A DNA stretch of 64,000 nucleotides from assembly GCF_036924595.1 (NCBI RefSeq), contig NZ_JAZHRV010000001.1:2480001-2544000 (forward strand). The letters run 5' to 3'. This document shows positions 45,051-54,537 of the stretch, piece after piece. Every line of letters begins with the position of its first letter. Positions within the stretch are counted from its first letter, which is position 1. A model generated the notes under the pieces. It saw only the letters and a list, made by a program, of their open reading frames with translations. It did no database searches and was not told where the DNA came from. The position numbers and the translations under genes are program-made. This DNA is from Bradyrhizobium algeriense. Its GTDB lineage: Bacteria > Pseudomonadota > Alphaproteobacteria > Rhizobiales > Xanthobacteraceae.

Positions 45051-46304
45051 TCAACGGGCCCGTTTGATCAATGGGCATTCACTATCAGCCAACGCGGAGT
45101 AAATGTCGCCGCTCGGAACTCTTTCGAGGACGTTATAGTATTCCCAGGGGGCCTTGACGTCGGATGGATCCTTCACCTGGACAAGGTAGAAGTCGTGCAC
45201 CAGCTTTCCGTCCTCGCGGACCTTCGCGCCCCTTGCGTAGAAGTCGTCAACGGGCATCGAACGCATTTTTTCCAGCACTGGATCCGTTGCATCCGTACCA
45301 ACCTCTGCAACGGCTTTCAGATAGTGACCGACACCCGAATAAACCGCCGCTTGCGGTGCCGTGGGCATTGCGCCCCGAAGCTTGTAGAAGCGCTGCGCGA
45401 AGGCCCTGGTCTCGTCGTTCAACGCCCAATACCACGCCGTGAGGGTCGTCAGGCCCTTGGCAATTTTTGGGCCCATGGCATGAACGTCGGTGATGAACAT
45501 CAGCTCGGCGACAGGCTTTTGACTGCCCGTATTCATGCCGAACTCGTTCCATTGTTTCATCAAGGTCACCAGCTGCTCGCCGGCATTGGCGAAGGCGATG
45601 GCCTTGGCGCCGGACGCCTGCGCCTGCAGAATGAACGAACTATAATCCGCCGTGCCGATCGGGTGATACACGGCGCCGAGCGACTTGCCTCCTGTCGCCG
45701 CGAGCACGCGCTGCGACTCCAGCACCATGTTCTTCCCGAACGCGTAATCGGCCGCAATGAAGAACCACGTATCGTAGCCTTGCGAGACCAGCGTACGGAT
45801 CGGTCCCGACACCAGATTGTAGGAATCGTGGAGCCAGGCCAGGCCGTTTCGGGAACATTGCTTGCCGTTAAGTTCGGTGGTCGCGACGGCCGAATAGACG
45901 GCAATCTTGTTCTTGTCGCGCGCCAGTGACTGGATGGCGAGGCCAACGGCCGAGTTGGACACGTCGGCGACCATGTCGACGCCATCGACGTCGAACCATT
46001 TCCGGACAATTCCTACGCCGATATCCGGTTTGTTCTGATGGTCCGCGGCGACGATCTCGACCTTGATCGACGGCACCGATTTCTGAAAATCCTCGGCCGC
46101 CATCCTGGCGGCAGCGATCGACCCTGGTCCGCTCAAATCGGACAATGGCCCGGTCTGGTCATTGATGATGCCGATCCGGACGACGCCACCGGAGAGTTCG
46201 GCAGCGCGGGCGGCCGCGAAGGATCCGATTGGTGCCCCAAAGATCAAAAGAGCAGCGACCTTGAGTATCGCTCTTCTCGGGTTCGCGCGGCCGTTCCAAA
46301 TCAT
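45051..46304 (-). CDS. Periplasmic substrate-binding protein, branched-chain amino-acid type (Peripla_BP_6)
   Basis: 417 aa. Signal region WNGRANPRRAILKVAALLIFGAPIGSFAAARAAELSGG; the mature part VVRIGIINDQTGPLSDLSGPGSIAAARMAAEDFQ is the usual LivJ-like opening, with DVSNSAVGLAIQSLARDKNKIAVYSA downstream. It carries no permease or ATPase partners nearby, so it is an orphan binding protein. Start at 46304 chosen (MIWNGRANPRR); the longer ORF to 46364 would overlap the DJ-1 gene. Ligand unknown. Confidence 0.88.
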   Translation of the reverse strand: MIWNGRANPRRAILKVAALLIFGAPIGSFAAARAAELSGGVVRIGIINDQTGPLSDLSGPGSIAAARMAAEDFQKSVPSIKVEIVAADHQNKPDIGVGIVRKWFDVDGVDMVADVSNSAVGLAIQSLARDKNKIAVYSAVATTELNGKQCSRNGLAWLHDSYNLVSGPIRTLVSQGYDTWFFIAADYAFGKNMVLESQRVLAATGGKSLGAVYHPIGTADYSSFILQAQASGAKAIAFANAGEQLVTLMKQWNEFGMNTGSQKPVAELMFITDVHAMGPKIAKGLTTLTAWYWALNDETRAFAQRFYKLRGAMPTAPQAAVYSGVGHYLKAVAEVGTDATDPVLEKMRSMPVDDFYARGAKVREDGKLVHDFYLVQVKDPSDVKAPWEYYNVLERVPSGDIYSALADSECPLIKRAR

Positions 46305-46356
46305 GCGGGTATCTTTCCAAGTGTGGCGCCACGTTTCCGGCCCTCTAACCAACGGG

Positions 46357-47064
46357 TCAAGCAACCGTCATCGCATTTGATTTGAGCTTTAGAGCAGCCT
46401 TCTGCACCGCGGCGGCGCGCTTGCGAAGCCAGGGTTCGGCCTCAAGGCGCATTTGGGAAAGCAGTTCGGGCGGCGCATTCTGCACCGTGATATCGAACGG
46501 CGGCTGCGGTTGGTATTCCAGCATAAGCTGGAGTTTCTTCGCGACGTCTTCGCCGCACAGCTTGGATGCGAGCTGAAAGCCAAAATCAATTCCGGCGGTA
46601 ACACCACCCCCGGAAATGCGGTTACGGTCGATCACGACGCGCTCGTTGACCGCGATGGCGCCAAAGGCGGCAAGCTGCTCACTCATCAGCCAATGGCAGG
46701 CCGACTTGTATCCGTCGAGCAGGCCGGCGGCGCCGAGGATCAGGCAGCCCGCACAAACCGAGGTGACGTAGCGAGCCGATCCGCCCTTGTCGCGAACGAA
46801 CGCAATCACCTCGTCATCACCCAGGAAGTCGACCAGCCCCGGGCCGCCGCCGATGCAGAACACGTCCAGATCCGGGCAGTCGGCGAAAATGGTGGTCGGC
46901 AACAGCGGCAGGCCCACGTCGCTGATGACAGGTTCGATGCGTTTCCAAAGCAAATGCACGCGAACGTTCGGAAGGCGGGCAAAGACTTCGAAAGGTCCGG
47001 TGACATCCAGTTGGGTCATCCCGGGAAAGAATAGAATTCCGATGTCGATCGGCTTGCCGGACAT
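46357..47064 (-). CDS. DJ-1/PfpI-family protein (isonitrile hydratase-like)
   Basis: 235 aa. N-terminal DIGILFFPGMTQLDVTGPFEVFARLPN and the cysteine elbow VTSVCAGCLILGAAGLLDGY (nucleophile Cys about 107) match the DJ-1 superfamily, closest by pattern to isonitrile hydratase, which also shows the GLL...HW. motif (SACHWLMSEQ). Strong GGAGGTG site upstream. Divergent from the GlxA-type regulator, with an overlap-free gap of about 106 bases. Activity inferred. Confidence 0.88.
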   Translation of the reverse strand: MSGKPIDIGILFFPGMTQLDVTGPFEVFARLPNVRVHLLWKRIEPVISDVGLPLLPTTIFADCPDLDVFCIGGGPGLVDFLGDDEVIAFVRDKGGSARYVTSVCAGCLILGAAGLLDGYKSACHWLMSEQLAAFGAIAVNERVVIDRNRISGGGVTAGIDFGFQLASKLCGEDVAKKLQLMLEYQPQPPFDITVQNAPPELLSQMRLEAEPWLRKRAAAVQKAALKLKSNAMTVA

Positions 47065-47170
47065 GGTGCACCTCCGTTTTGAACGAAGGCAGGTTGACAG
47101 GCCGGCGGGTTTGCCGAAATGTCATAATACACGCATTTCCTGCCAAGATTTGCTCTGACAAAGCCCGCTC

Positions 47171-48157
47171 ATGGCTCGTTCCCAAGCCCGCCGTCTGGTC
47201 TTCGTTCTCTTTGAGGATTGCCTGCTGCTCGACTTCGCCGGGCCGCTGCAGGCATTTGAGCTTGCCTGCGAAAACGCCGAGGCCGGCCGTGCGCCCTATG
47301 TCTGGCAGATCTGCTCGTTGAAGGGCGGGCCAGTTCGAACCTCGTCCGGCCTGGAGGTGATGACAACCTCGCTCTCCGACTGCGACCGCGTCAACATCGA
47401 CACGCTCATCGTCGGTGGCGGGCCCGGCGTTCATCGTGCTTCTGCGGAGGCCGCGCTCGTCGAATGGTTTCGCTTGGCTGCGCCGAACACAAGACGTGTC
47501 TGCTCCGTCTGTACCGGTACGTTTGTTTTGGCTGCAGCCGGCCTGCTGCATGGGCGACGCGCTGTCACCCATTGGGGCTCCTGCGAGCTGCTCAGCGCCC
47601 AATACCCCGACGTTTCGGTGTTGGTCGATCCGGTCTTCGTTCACGACCGCGGAATTTGGACGTCTGCGGGGGTGACGGCAGGTATCGATCTTGCGCTCAC
47701 CTTGCTGGAAGATGATCTCGGACACCGCGAAGCCATGCGTATCGCGCGCCGTTTGGTGGTGTTTTTGAAGCGACCCGGGGGGCAGGCCCAATTCAGCGTG
47801 CCGCTGTCACTGCAGGCTTCCGAAGACAGGGCGTTCGAAAATATCTCGACCTGGATGCAGGATAATCTCGGCCGTGATTTGCGCGTGGAGAGTCTGGCCG
47901 CAAGAGCAGGAATGAGCCCCCGCACATTCGCGCGCGTATTTCGGCAAAAGACCGGCCGGACGCCCGGCAAAGCGGTGGAAGAGCTTCGCGTCGAGGCCGC
48001 CCGCAGGGCGCTGGAAGAATCCGTTGCCAGCATCAAGGAAATCGCGGCGCGCGCGGGATTTCAAAGTGAAGAGCACTTGCGGCGCGCTTTCCGCCGCCGT
48101 CTACACGTGTTGCCGCAGGATTATCGGGTTCGATTTTATCAGGGGCAAAGGCAATAG
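47171..48157 (+). CDS. GlxA-family transcriptional regulator (DJ-1 + AraC HTH)
   Basis: 328 aa. Residues about 1-185 form a DJ-1-like domain (VFVLFEDCLLLDFAGPLQAFELA, CSVCTGTFVLAAAGLLHGRRAVTHW) and residues about 225-325 the AraC HTH pair (WMQDNLGRDLRVESLAARAGMSPRTFARVFRQKTGRTPGKAVEELRVEAARRALEE). This is the GlxA arrangement, the DJ-1 domain sensing a ligand. Divergent from the DJ-1/isonitrile hydratase gene, which it probably regulates. Confidence 0.93.
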   Translation: MARSQARRLVFVLFEDCLLLDFAGPLQAFELACENAEAGRAPYVWQICSLKGGPVRTSSGLEVMTTSLSDCDRVNIDTLIVGGGPGVHRASAEAALVEWFRLAAPNTRRVCSVCTGTFVLAAAGLLHGRRAVTHWGSCELLSAQYPDVSVLVDPVFVHDRGIWTSAGVTAGIDLALTLLEDDLGHREAMRIARRLVVFLKRPGGQAQFSVPLSLQASEDRAFENISTWMQDNLGRDLRVESLAARAGMSPRTFARVFRQKTGRTPGKAVEELRVEAARRALEESVASIKEIAARAGFQSEEHLRRAFRRRLHVLPQDYRVRFYQGQRQ

Positions 48158-48220
48158 CCGGCAGGGCGGATTAGCAAAGCGAAGCGTGTCTACCACCTCT
48201 CCGAAATCGTTGGCGTCAGT

Positions 48221-48246
48221 GGTGGGCACGCTGCGCTTTGCCCACC
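48221..48246. repeat. Palindromic repeat GGTGGGCA-N10-TGCCCACC
   Basis: Perfect 8-bp inverted arms around CGCTGCGCTT, at 48221-48246. A related GTAGGGTGGGCAAA fragment is at 45010. The GTGGGC...GCCCAC motif with a flanking TACG is a known look of dispersed Bradyrhizobium intergenic elements (recollection). It lies one base before the end of the UDG gene on the minus strand. Confidence 0.6.
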
Positions 48247-48894
48247 CTACGAATCCAGATCCTTCCGCACTTTCGCAAATACGTTGCGAAACATCTCCGG
48301 CGTCAGCACTCGCGTGTTCGTATTGTAGCGCGAGCAGTGATAGCTGTCGTAGAGCCTGACGGCGCCCACGCCATGCACGGCACCGTGCGCAAAGGGGGCG
48401 GCGCCATTGCGCAGGCCGAGTGCCTTCAATGTCGATTCATGGGCGATCCGCCCGAGCGCCACGATCGCGCGAAGCTTCGGCATGGTCGCGATCGTCGCGA
48501 CCATGAATTGCCGGCAGGTGTTGATCTCGGCAGGCAACGGCTTGTTCTGCGGCGGTACGCAGCGCACCGCGTTGCTGATCCGGCAACCGACCAGCTTCAG
48601 TCCGTCATCCGGACGTGCCTGATAGACGCCTTTGGCAAAGCCGTATTCGAGCAAGGTCGCATACAGCAAGTCGCCGGCGTAGTCACCGGTGAACGGGCGT
48701 CCGGTGCGGTTGGCGCCCTGCAGGCCCGGCGCCAGTCCGACAATCAACAGTTGCGCGTTGGCATCGCCGAATGAAGCAACCGGTGAGTTGTGCCAATCCG
48801 GCTGCTTCGCGCGGGCTTCTGCGCGAAATTCGGCGAGCCGCGGGCAGAGCGGGCAGTTGCGGTCAGGTTCGGCAGAAGTTGGTAGGCCAGTCAT
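48247..48894 (-). CDS. Uracil-DNA glycosylase, family-5 like
   Basis: 215 aa DNA-repair glycosylase. Motif A GLAPGLQGANRTGRPFTGD and motif C-like DSYHCSRYNTNTR are both family-5-type patterns, and CPLC near the N-terminus plus further cysteines fits the iron-sulphur cluster typical of family 4/5 enzymes. Removes uracil and related damaged bases. On the minus strand, convergent with the GlxA gene, ending against the palindromic repeat. Family 4 or 5 cannot be settled by eye. Confidence 0.85.
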   Translation of the reverse strand: MTGLPTSAEPDRNCPLCPRLAEFRAEARAKQPDWHNSPVASFGDANAQLLIVGLAPGLQGANRTGRPFTGDYAGDLLYATLLEYGFAKGVYQARPDDGLKLVGCRISNAVRCVPPQNKPLPAEINTCRQFMVATIATMPKLRAIVALGRIAHESTLKALGLRNGAAPFAHGAVHGVGAVRLYDSYHCSRYNTNTRVLTPEMFRNVFAKVRKDLDS

Positions 48895-49025
48895 GTTTCA
48901 AAGCGCTTCGAGCGAAAACCAGGCCCCGGAGCTGATCCGGTTCGCGTCAAGAACGCGCATCAAAACAAAAAGCCCCGGTTCTGTTTCAATCAGAACCGAG
49001 GCTCTAGCAGTGTACTGGCTCATTC

Positions 49026-49655
49026 TCAATCGTCGAATTCGTCCTCGCCGCCCCGCGGCGCCACCGTGGTCGCGCGCTGCAGGAATTGCGGGGAGTGATG
49101 ACGCGGTTCGCGCGGGGCAGGGCGCTCGGACGGATCGCGGCCCAGTTTTGATTGCAGCTCGACGAGGTCGGTGAAGACGTCGGCCTGGCGGCGCAGTTCG
49201 TCGGCGATCATCGGTGGCTGGCTCGAAATGGTCGAAACGACCGTGACACGAACACCGCGACGCTGCACTGCTTCGACCAGCGAACGGAAATCGCCGTCGC
49301 CCGAGAACAGCACGATCTGGTCGACATGCTCGGCGAGTTCCATGGCATCGACGGCAAGTTCAATGTCCATGTTGCCCTTCACCTTGCGCCGGCCGGAAGC
49401 GTCGATGAATTCCTTGGTCGCTTTGGTGACGACGGTGTAGCCGTTGTAGTCGAGCCAATCGATCAGCGGACGGATCGAGGAGTATTCCTGATCCTCGATG
49501 ATCGCCGTGTAGTAGAACGCACGCAACAGCGTCCCTCGGCTCTGAAATTCCTTGAGAAGGCGCTTGTAATCGATGTCGAAGCCGAGCGTCTTGGCGGTTG
49601 CATAAAGGTTGGCGCCGTCGATGAAGAGCGCAATCTTGTTGGAAGCGGGTGACAT
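49026..49655 (-). CDS. NYN-domain nuclease-like protein (LabA/DUF88 family)
   Basis: 209 aa. NYN/PIN-like core: IALFIDGANLYATAKTLGFDIDYKRLLKEF at the start, KGNMDIELAVDAMELA and DQIVLFSGDGDFRSLVEAVQRRGVRVTVVST, with the conserved acidic residues expected for a divalent-metal RNase. C-terminal tail is basic/Pro-rich. Start at ATG 49655; the TTG immediately before is less likely. Probably processes RNA; divergent from rpoZ across about 350 bases. Confidence 0.88.
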   Translation of the reverse strand: MSPASNKIALFIDGANLYATAKTLGFDIDYKRLLKEFQSRGTLLRAFYYTAIIEDQEYSSIRPLIDWLDYNGYTVVTKATKEFIDASGRRKVKGNMDIELAVDAMELAEHVDQIVLFSGDGDFRSLVEAVQRRGVRVTVVSTISSQPPMIADELRRQADVFTDLVELQSKLGRDPSERPAPREPRHHSPQFLQRATTVAPRGGEDEFDD

Positions 49656-50009
49656 CAAATGGTTCTCACGTTGTTGTTAGCTTTTCTAGCGCAGCGGCTA
49701 TCGACCGCGCGCACTTTCTAGGTCTGTTGCCTAAAGTTCGGTGAATCGTGCCCCACGACAGTCACCACTGCAATTATGGTGAGGCGAGGGCGAAAAACCT
49801 AGACTTTTGACAGTGCAATGAAGAGATTTACTTGTCCTGTACGGCAACCTCGCCGCGTCTGGACGCTCCGGCCATTCTGGCCCCGAAGCTGGGGTATCAG
49901 AGCCCATTAGGAAGGCAAATCACAAATTTAGTCTTGCGAAACGGCCTCCGCCACTATAACTATCCCCCAATACCGACATATTTGGCCCCAAATAACGGAG
50001 CGACAGTCT
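49656..50009. other. Divergent regulatory region labA/rpoZ
   Basis: About 354 bases. AT-rich toward the right end (ACAAATTTAG, CCAAATAACGG), consistent with promoters for both genes. No repeat or gene identified; a small ORF at 49832 overlaps the rpoZ start and has no ribosome binding site. Confidence 0.4.
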
Positions 50010-50402
50010 ATGGCGCGCGTCACCGTGGAAGATTGCATTGACAAGGTCGACAACCGGTTCGACCTGGTGTTGCTGGCTGCACATCGCGCCCGTATGATCT
50101 CGTCCGGGTCACAACTAACGGTTGATCGGGATAACGACAAGAACCCGGTCGTTTCGCTGCGGGAAATCGCCGATTCCACTATTTCCCCGGAAGACCTGCG
50201 CGAGGAACTGGTTCATTCCCTGCAGAAATTCGTCGAGGTCGACGAGCCAGAGCCCGATACCGTGCCCTTGATCGGCTCGGCCGGCGCCAGCGTCGATGCC
50301 GACGACACCGAGGTCGCGGTCGAGCGCATGACCGAGGAAGAGCTCCTCAAGGGCCTGGAAGGCCTGGCGCCGCCGGAAGAGCAGCCCGAAGAGGACGAGT
50401 GA
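50010..50402 (+). CDS. rpoZ: RNA polymerase omega subunit
   Basis: 130 aa. [50 protein letters not shown] is the canonical omega sequence, with an acidic C-terminal tail ([21 protein letters not shown]). Assists polymerase assembly; in E. coli it contributes to the ppGpp binding site, and the ppGpp enzyme gene rsh follows downstream. Ends before a strong terminator hairpin. Confidence 0.97.
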   Translation: MARVTVEDCIDKVDNRFDLVLLAAHRARMISSGSQLTVDRDNDKNPVVSLREIADSTISPEDLREELVHSLQKFVEVDEPEPDTVPLIGSAGASVDADDTEVAVERMTEEELLKGLEGLAPPEEQPEEDE

Positions 50403-50442
50403 TCCGGAACATCCCGGACCGTTCCAAACTCCCCGATCTGTC

Positions 50443-50477
50443 AAAGGCCCGGACATCCGTCCGGGCCTTTGCTTTTG
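50443..50477 (+). terminator. Intrinsic terminator after rpoZ
   Basis: AAAGGCCCGGAC (50443-50454), loop ATCC, GTCCGGGCCTTT (50459-50470), then GCTTTTG. Long GC-rich stem with T-rich tail; separates rpoZ from rsh. Confidence 0.9.
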
Positions 50478-50696
50478 TTGACAATTTTGCGGTTACAATG
50501 CGTTCTTGGCCGGCGCGGCAGAAATCGGCTGACTTAGCCTGTCCGGCGGGTCACCGGGTTGGGCGTTGGATAGCCGCTGGCCCAAGCGAAATTGAACCGT
50601 TTCGCGGCCCGAGCGGCGTGCATCGCCGTTCGAAAACGCATTAGATACGTAAGCAGCGGGACCCGTCCGGGTCTGGTGGAAGAGGGCAGTAATTGG

Positions 50697-52985
50697 ATGG
50701 CGTATTGGCGCCGCAGTTCCCGGCAAATGCAGGCCGCAACCGGCCAGGTCGCGGTCGCGCCGACCTCGCCTGTGACGGAGAAGCCGAAATCGCGCTCGCG
50801 CATGATGCGGCAATACGATCTGGTCGAGCGCGTCCGCTCGTACAATCCGGACACCAACGAAGACCTGCTCAATCGGGCCTATGTCTACGCGATGAAGGCG
50901 CACGGCACGCAGACCCGCGCTTCCGGCGATCCCTATTTCTCGCATCCGCTCGAGGTCGCGGCGATCCTGACCAACCTCAAGCTCGATGACGCCACCATCG
51001 TAGCCGCGCTGCTGCACGACACCATCGAGGATACCGAGGCGACGCGCGCCGAGATCGACAACATCTTCGGCCACGAGATCGGCGCGCTGGTCGAAGGGCT
51101 CACCAAGCTGAAGCGGCTGGAACTGGTCTCGCGCGAAGCCAAGCAGGCCGAGAACCTGCGCAAGCTTTTGCTGGCGATCGCCGACGACGTTCGTGTGCTG
51201 CTGATCAAGCTCGCCGATCGCCTGCACAACATGCGCACGCTGGAATTCGTGCCGCACGCCTCGCGCCGCCGCATCGCCGAGGAGACGCTGGACATCTACG
51301 CGCCGCTCGCCGGCCGCATGGGCATGCAGGAGATGCGCGAGGAGCTCGAGGATCTCTCGTTCCATACGCTCGATCCGGAAGCCTATGCCGTGGTGATGCA
51401 GCGGCTGGACGCGCTGGCCGAGCGTAACCGCAATTTGATCGGCGAGATCGAAAGCCAGCTTTCCAAGAACCTGCAGAAGAACGGCATCACCGCGCGCGTC
51501 TATGGCCGCCGCAAGCAGCCGTTTTCGATCTGGACCAAGATGGAGCGTAAATCGGTCGGCTTCGAACAGCTGTCCGACATCTTCGGCTTCCGCGTCGTGA
51601 TGCCGGATGTCGAAGCCTGCTACCGCGCGCTCGGCGTCGTGCACACCACCTGGCCGGTGGTGCCCGGCCGCTTCAAGGATTACATCTCCACGCCGAAGCA
51701 GAACGACTACCGTTCGCTCCACACCACCGTGATCGGCCCCGGCAACCAGCGCGTCGAACTGCAGATCCGCACTGAGGAAATGAACCAGATCGCGGAATTC
51801 GGCATCGCAGCGCATGCGTTCTACAAGGAAGGCATGGGATCGCCGACCGAGCGGCTCAAGCACGAATCCAACGCCTTTGCCTGGCTCCGCCACACCGTCG
51901 GAATCCTCTCGGAGAGCGCCAATCCGGAAGAGTTCCTGGAGCACACCAAGCTCGAGCTGTTCCATGACCAGGTGTTCTGTTTCACCCCGAAGGGCAAGCT
52001 GATCGCGCTGCCGCGTCAGGCCAATGTGATCGACTTCGCCTACGCCGTGCACACCGATGTCGGCAACTCGGCCGTCGGTTGCAAGATCAACGGCAAGTTC
52101 GCGCCTTTGTCGTCGGAACTGCAGAACGGCGACGAAGTCGAGGTTTTGACCTCGGTCGCTCAGTCGGCGCCGCCCTCGGCCTGGGAATCGCTGGCGGTCA
52201 CCGGCAAGGCCCGCGCCGCGATCCGCCGCGCGACCCGCACCGCGGTACGCGATCAATATGCCGGCCTCGGCCGCCGCATCATCGACCGCCTGTTCGCCCG
52301 CGCCAAGATCGAATACGCCGACGACAAGCTGAAGGGCGCGCTTCCCCGGCTGGCGCGCGCCTCGATCGAGGACGTGATGGCATCCGTCGGGCGCGGTGAA
52401 CTCAAGGCCTCCGACGTCGCCCGCGCCATGTATCCGGACTACAAGGAAGAGCGGATGGTGCGCTACGGGGCCAAGAAGAGCCTCGCGGTGAAATTGAAGC
52501 TCAAATCGCCGCCGCATCCGGCGCGCAGCGCCTCCGTCATCCCGGTGCGCGGCATAAATTCCGATTTGCCGGTGAAGTTCGCGCCGAACGGCGGTGCGGT
52601 GCCGGGGGACCGCATCGTCGGCATCGTCACGCCGGGCGAGGGGATCACGATCTATCCGATCCAGTCGCCGGCGTTGAAGGATTTCGAGGAGGAGCCGGAG
52701 CGCTGGCTCGACGTGCGCTGGGATATCGACGAAACCATGCCGCAGCGTTTCCCGGCGCGGATCCTGGTCCATAACGTCAACGAGCCCGGCAGCCTCGCCC
52801 AGGTCGCCACCGTGATCGCCGAGCATGACGGCAATATCGACAATATCAGCATGTCGCGCCGCTCGCCTGATTTCACCGAGCTGACCATCGATCTCGAGGT
52901 CTATGACCTCAAGCATCTCAGTGCAATTATCGCTCAATTGCGCGCCAAGGCCGTCGTCGCCAAGGTTGAGCGCGTCAATGGATAG
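50697..52985 (+). CDS. rsh: Bifunctional (p)ppGpp synthetase/hydrolase Rsh (RelA/SpoT)
   Basis: 762 aa central stringent-response enzyme. HD hydrolase domain with SHPLEVAAIL and the HDTIEDTEA metal motif; synthetase domain with IWTKMERKSVGFEQLSDIFGFRVV, YRSLHTTVIG and the RFKD (RXKD) motif typical of bifunctional Rsh rather than monofunctional RelA (EXDD); then TGS (CFTPKGKLIALP), a helical region and the C-terminal ACT domain (RILVHNVNEPGSLAQVATVIAEHDGNIDNISMSR). Start uncertain: 50697 (MAYWRRSSRQM) preferred; 50592 (TTG) is unlikely and 50802 also possible. Makes and removes ppGpp upon starvation. Confidence 0.95.
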   Translation: MAYWRRSSRQMQAATGQVAVAPTSPVTEKPKSRSRMMRQYDLVERVRSYNPDTNEDLLNRAYVYAMKAHGTQTRASGDPYFSHPLEVAAILTNLKLDDATIVAALLHDTIEDTEATRAEIDNIFGHEIGALVEGLTKLKRLELVSREAKQAENLRKLLLAIADDVRVLLIKLADRLHNMRTLEFVPHASRRRIAEETLDIYAPLAGRMGMQEMREELEDLSFHTLDPEAYAVVMQRLDALAERNRNLIGEIESQLSKNLQKNGITARVYGRRKQPFSIWTKMERKSVGFEQLSDIFGFRVVMPDVEACYRALGVVHTTWPVVPGRFKDYISTPKQNDYRSLHTTVIGPGNQRVELQIRTEEMNQIAEFGIAAHAFYKEGMGSPTERLKHESNAFAWLRHTVGILSESANPEEFLEHTKLELFHDQVFCFTPKGKLIALPRQANVIDFAYAVHTDVGNSAVGCKINGKFAPLSSELQNGDEVEVLTSVAQSAPPSAWESLAVTGKARAAIRRATRTAVRDQYAGLGRRIIDRLFARAKIEYADDKLKGALPRLARASIEDVMASVGRGELKASDVARAMYPDYKEERMVRYGAKKSLAVKLKLKSPPHPARSASVIPVRGINSDLPVKFAPNGGAVPGDRIVGIVTPGEGITIYPIQSPALKDFEEEPERWLDVRWDIDETMPQRFPARILVHNVNEPGSLAQVATVIAEHDGNIDNISMSRRSPDFTELTIDLEVYDLKHLSAIIAQLRAKAVVAKVERVNG

Positions 52986-53004
52986 GCGGTATCGTCGTTG
53001 CGGC

Positions 53005-53025
53005 TGCGCGGGTCATGCCCGCGCA
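53005..53025. repeat. Palindrome in the rsh-pdxJ gap
   Basis: TGCGCGGG (53005-53012), loop TCATG, CCCGCGCA (53018-53025), perfect 8-bp stem. 20 bases after the rsh stop; could serve as a hairpin end or be part of a dispersed element. Confidence 0.5.
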
Positions 53026-53073
53026 TGACATCCGTGCTATCTCTGCTGCTGCAATTCAGTCTGTGAGACCGTC

Positions 53074-53838
53074 ATGCCCGTTCCTCCGCTCCGCCTCGGC
53101 GTCAATGTCGACCACGTCGCCACCTTGCGCAACGCGCGGGGGGGCGCGCGGCCGGATCCGGTGCGCGCCGCGCTGGCCGCGATCGAGGCCGGCGCCGACG
53201 GCATCACCGCGCATCTGCGGGAGGACCGCCGCCACATCCGCGACAGCGACATGGCCCGCCTGAAGGCCGAAATCTCGAAGCCGCTGAATTTCGAGATGGC
53301 GGCCACCGAAGACATGCTGAGGATCTCGCTCGCCACAAAGCCCCACGCCGTGTGCCTGGTGCCGGAGCGCCGCGAGGAGCTCACCACCGAGGGCGGATTG
53401 GACGTGGTCGGCCAGCACAATGCGCTGGCCCCCTTCATTGCGCGGCTCAACGATGCCGGCATCCGGGTGTCGCTGTTCATCTCGGCCGACCCGCAACAGA
53501 TCGAGGTGGCGGCAAGATTGCGCGCGCCCGTGATCGAGATCCATACCGGCGGCTGGTGCGACGCCGTGGTCGACGGCCACACCGCAAAGGCCGAGGCGGA
53601 ATGGCAGCGGATCGTGGCGGGCGCGGCCTTGGCGCGCGCGGCGGGGCTGGAGGTCCATGCCGGCCACGGCCTCGACTACCAGACCGCCGAGACGATCGCC
53701 GCACTGCCCGAGATCGCCGAACTCAACATCGGCTATTTCATGATGGGGGAGGCGCTGTTCATAGGCCTTGGCGAGACCGTGCGGCAGATGCGGGCCGCCA
53801 TGGACCGCGGCCGCCAGAAAATCGCAGGCCGGACATGA
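53074..53838 (+). CDS. pdxJ: Pyridoxine 5'-phosphate synthase
   Basis: 254 aa TIM-barrel enzyme making PNP from DXP and 3-amino-2-oxopropyl phosphate. [17 protein letters not shown] opening, EGGLDVVGQ (catalytic Glu/His region) and the C-terminal [37 protein letters not shown] match the family throughout. Stop overlaps the acpS ATG (ATGA). Start of the pdxJ-acpS-lepB-rnc-era series. Confidence 0.97.
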   Translation: MPVPPLRLGVNVDHVATLRNARGGARPDPVRAALAAIEAGADGITAHLREDRRHIRDSDMARLKAEISKPLNFEMAATEDMLRISLATKPHAVCLVPERREELTTEGGLDVVGQHNALAPFIARLNDAGIRVSLFISADPQQIEVAARLRAPVIEIHTGGWCDAVVDGHTAKAEAEWQRIVAGAALARAAGLEVHAGHGLDYQTAETIAALPEIAELNIGYFMMGEALFIGLGETVRQMRAAMDRGRQKIAGRT

Positions 53839-54254
53839 TCATCGGGATCGGCTCCGACCTGATCGACATCACAAGGGTTGCCAAGGTGATCGAACGCCAT
53901 GGCGACCGCTTCCTCGACCGCATCTTCACCGACGCCGAGCGCGCCAAGGCGGCGCGGCGCGCCAACAGCGAAAAGATGGTGGTCGCGACCTACGCCAAGC
54001 GATTCGCCGCCAAGGAGGCCTGTTCCAAGGCGCTCGGCACCGGGATCCGGCGCGGCGTCTGGTGGCGGGACATGGGGGTGGTGAACCTGCCGGGCGGCCG
54101 TCCGACCATGAAACTGACCGGCGGCGCGCTGGCCCGGCTCGAGGCGCTGACGCCGGAGGGGTTCGAGGCGCGGATCGATCTGTCGATCACCGACGACTGG
54201 CCGCTGGCGCAGGCCTTCGTCATAATTTCGGCGGTCGTTCCCGGCAAATCTTGA
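53835..54254 (+). CDS. acpS: Holo-[acyl-carrier-protein] synthase
   Basis: 139 aa phosphopantetheinyl transferase that activates ACP. Motifs: [20 protein letters not shown] (Asp in GSDLIDI), and [32 protein letters not shown] with the catalytic Lys/Glu (FAAKEA). Start at ATG 53835, overlapping the pdxJ stop; the longer reading frames upstream are shadows. Confidence 0.96.
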   Translation: MIIGIGSDLIDITRVAKVIERHGDRFLDRIFTDAERAKAARRANSEKMVVATYAKRFAAKEACSKALGTGIRRGVWWRDMGVVNLPGGRPTMKLTGGALARLEALTPEGFEARIDLSITDDWPLAQAFVIISAVVPGKS

Positions 54255-54537
54255 ACCGCGCAGGCGTTTGCGCCGGGGGTTCAATATAAAACTAAAAATC
54301 ATTGATTTATCAATGGATTATGAAGTTTTTACGGGGCGCTTGATTGCGCGCCCACGAACAACCGTCTAAAACGCGGCAAGCAACGTGTTCGAGCCAGGGC
54401 CGATTCAGGTTAGCGCCGGAATTGGCTCTCAACTTCAGTATCGAGACCATTTTCCTGACGCGAACGTTTCAGGCGATTCGCGTGCGGAAAACGTTCTGCC
54501 ACCGTGCGGGCAAGGGCTCGCGGGAATTGGGAAAGCG

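Noticed and set aside
50493..52937. Long minus-strand ORF of 814 codons opposite rsh
   Set aside because: It is the shadow of rsh: arginine/histidine/aspartate-rich composition without family resemblance, fully opposite to a firmly recognised gene.
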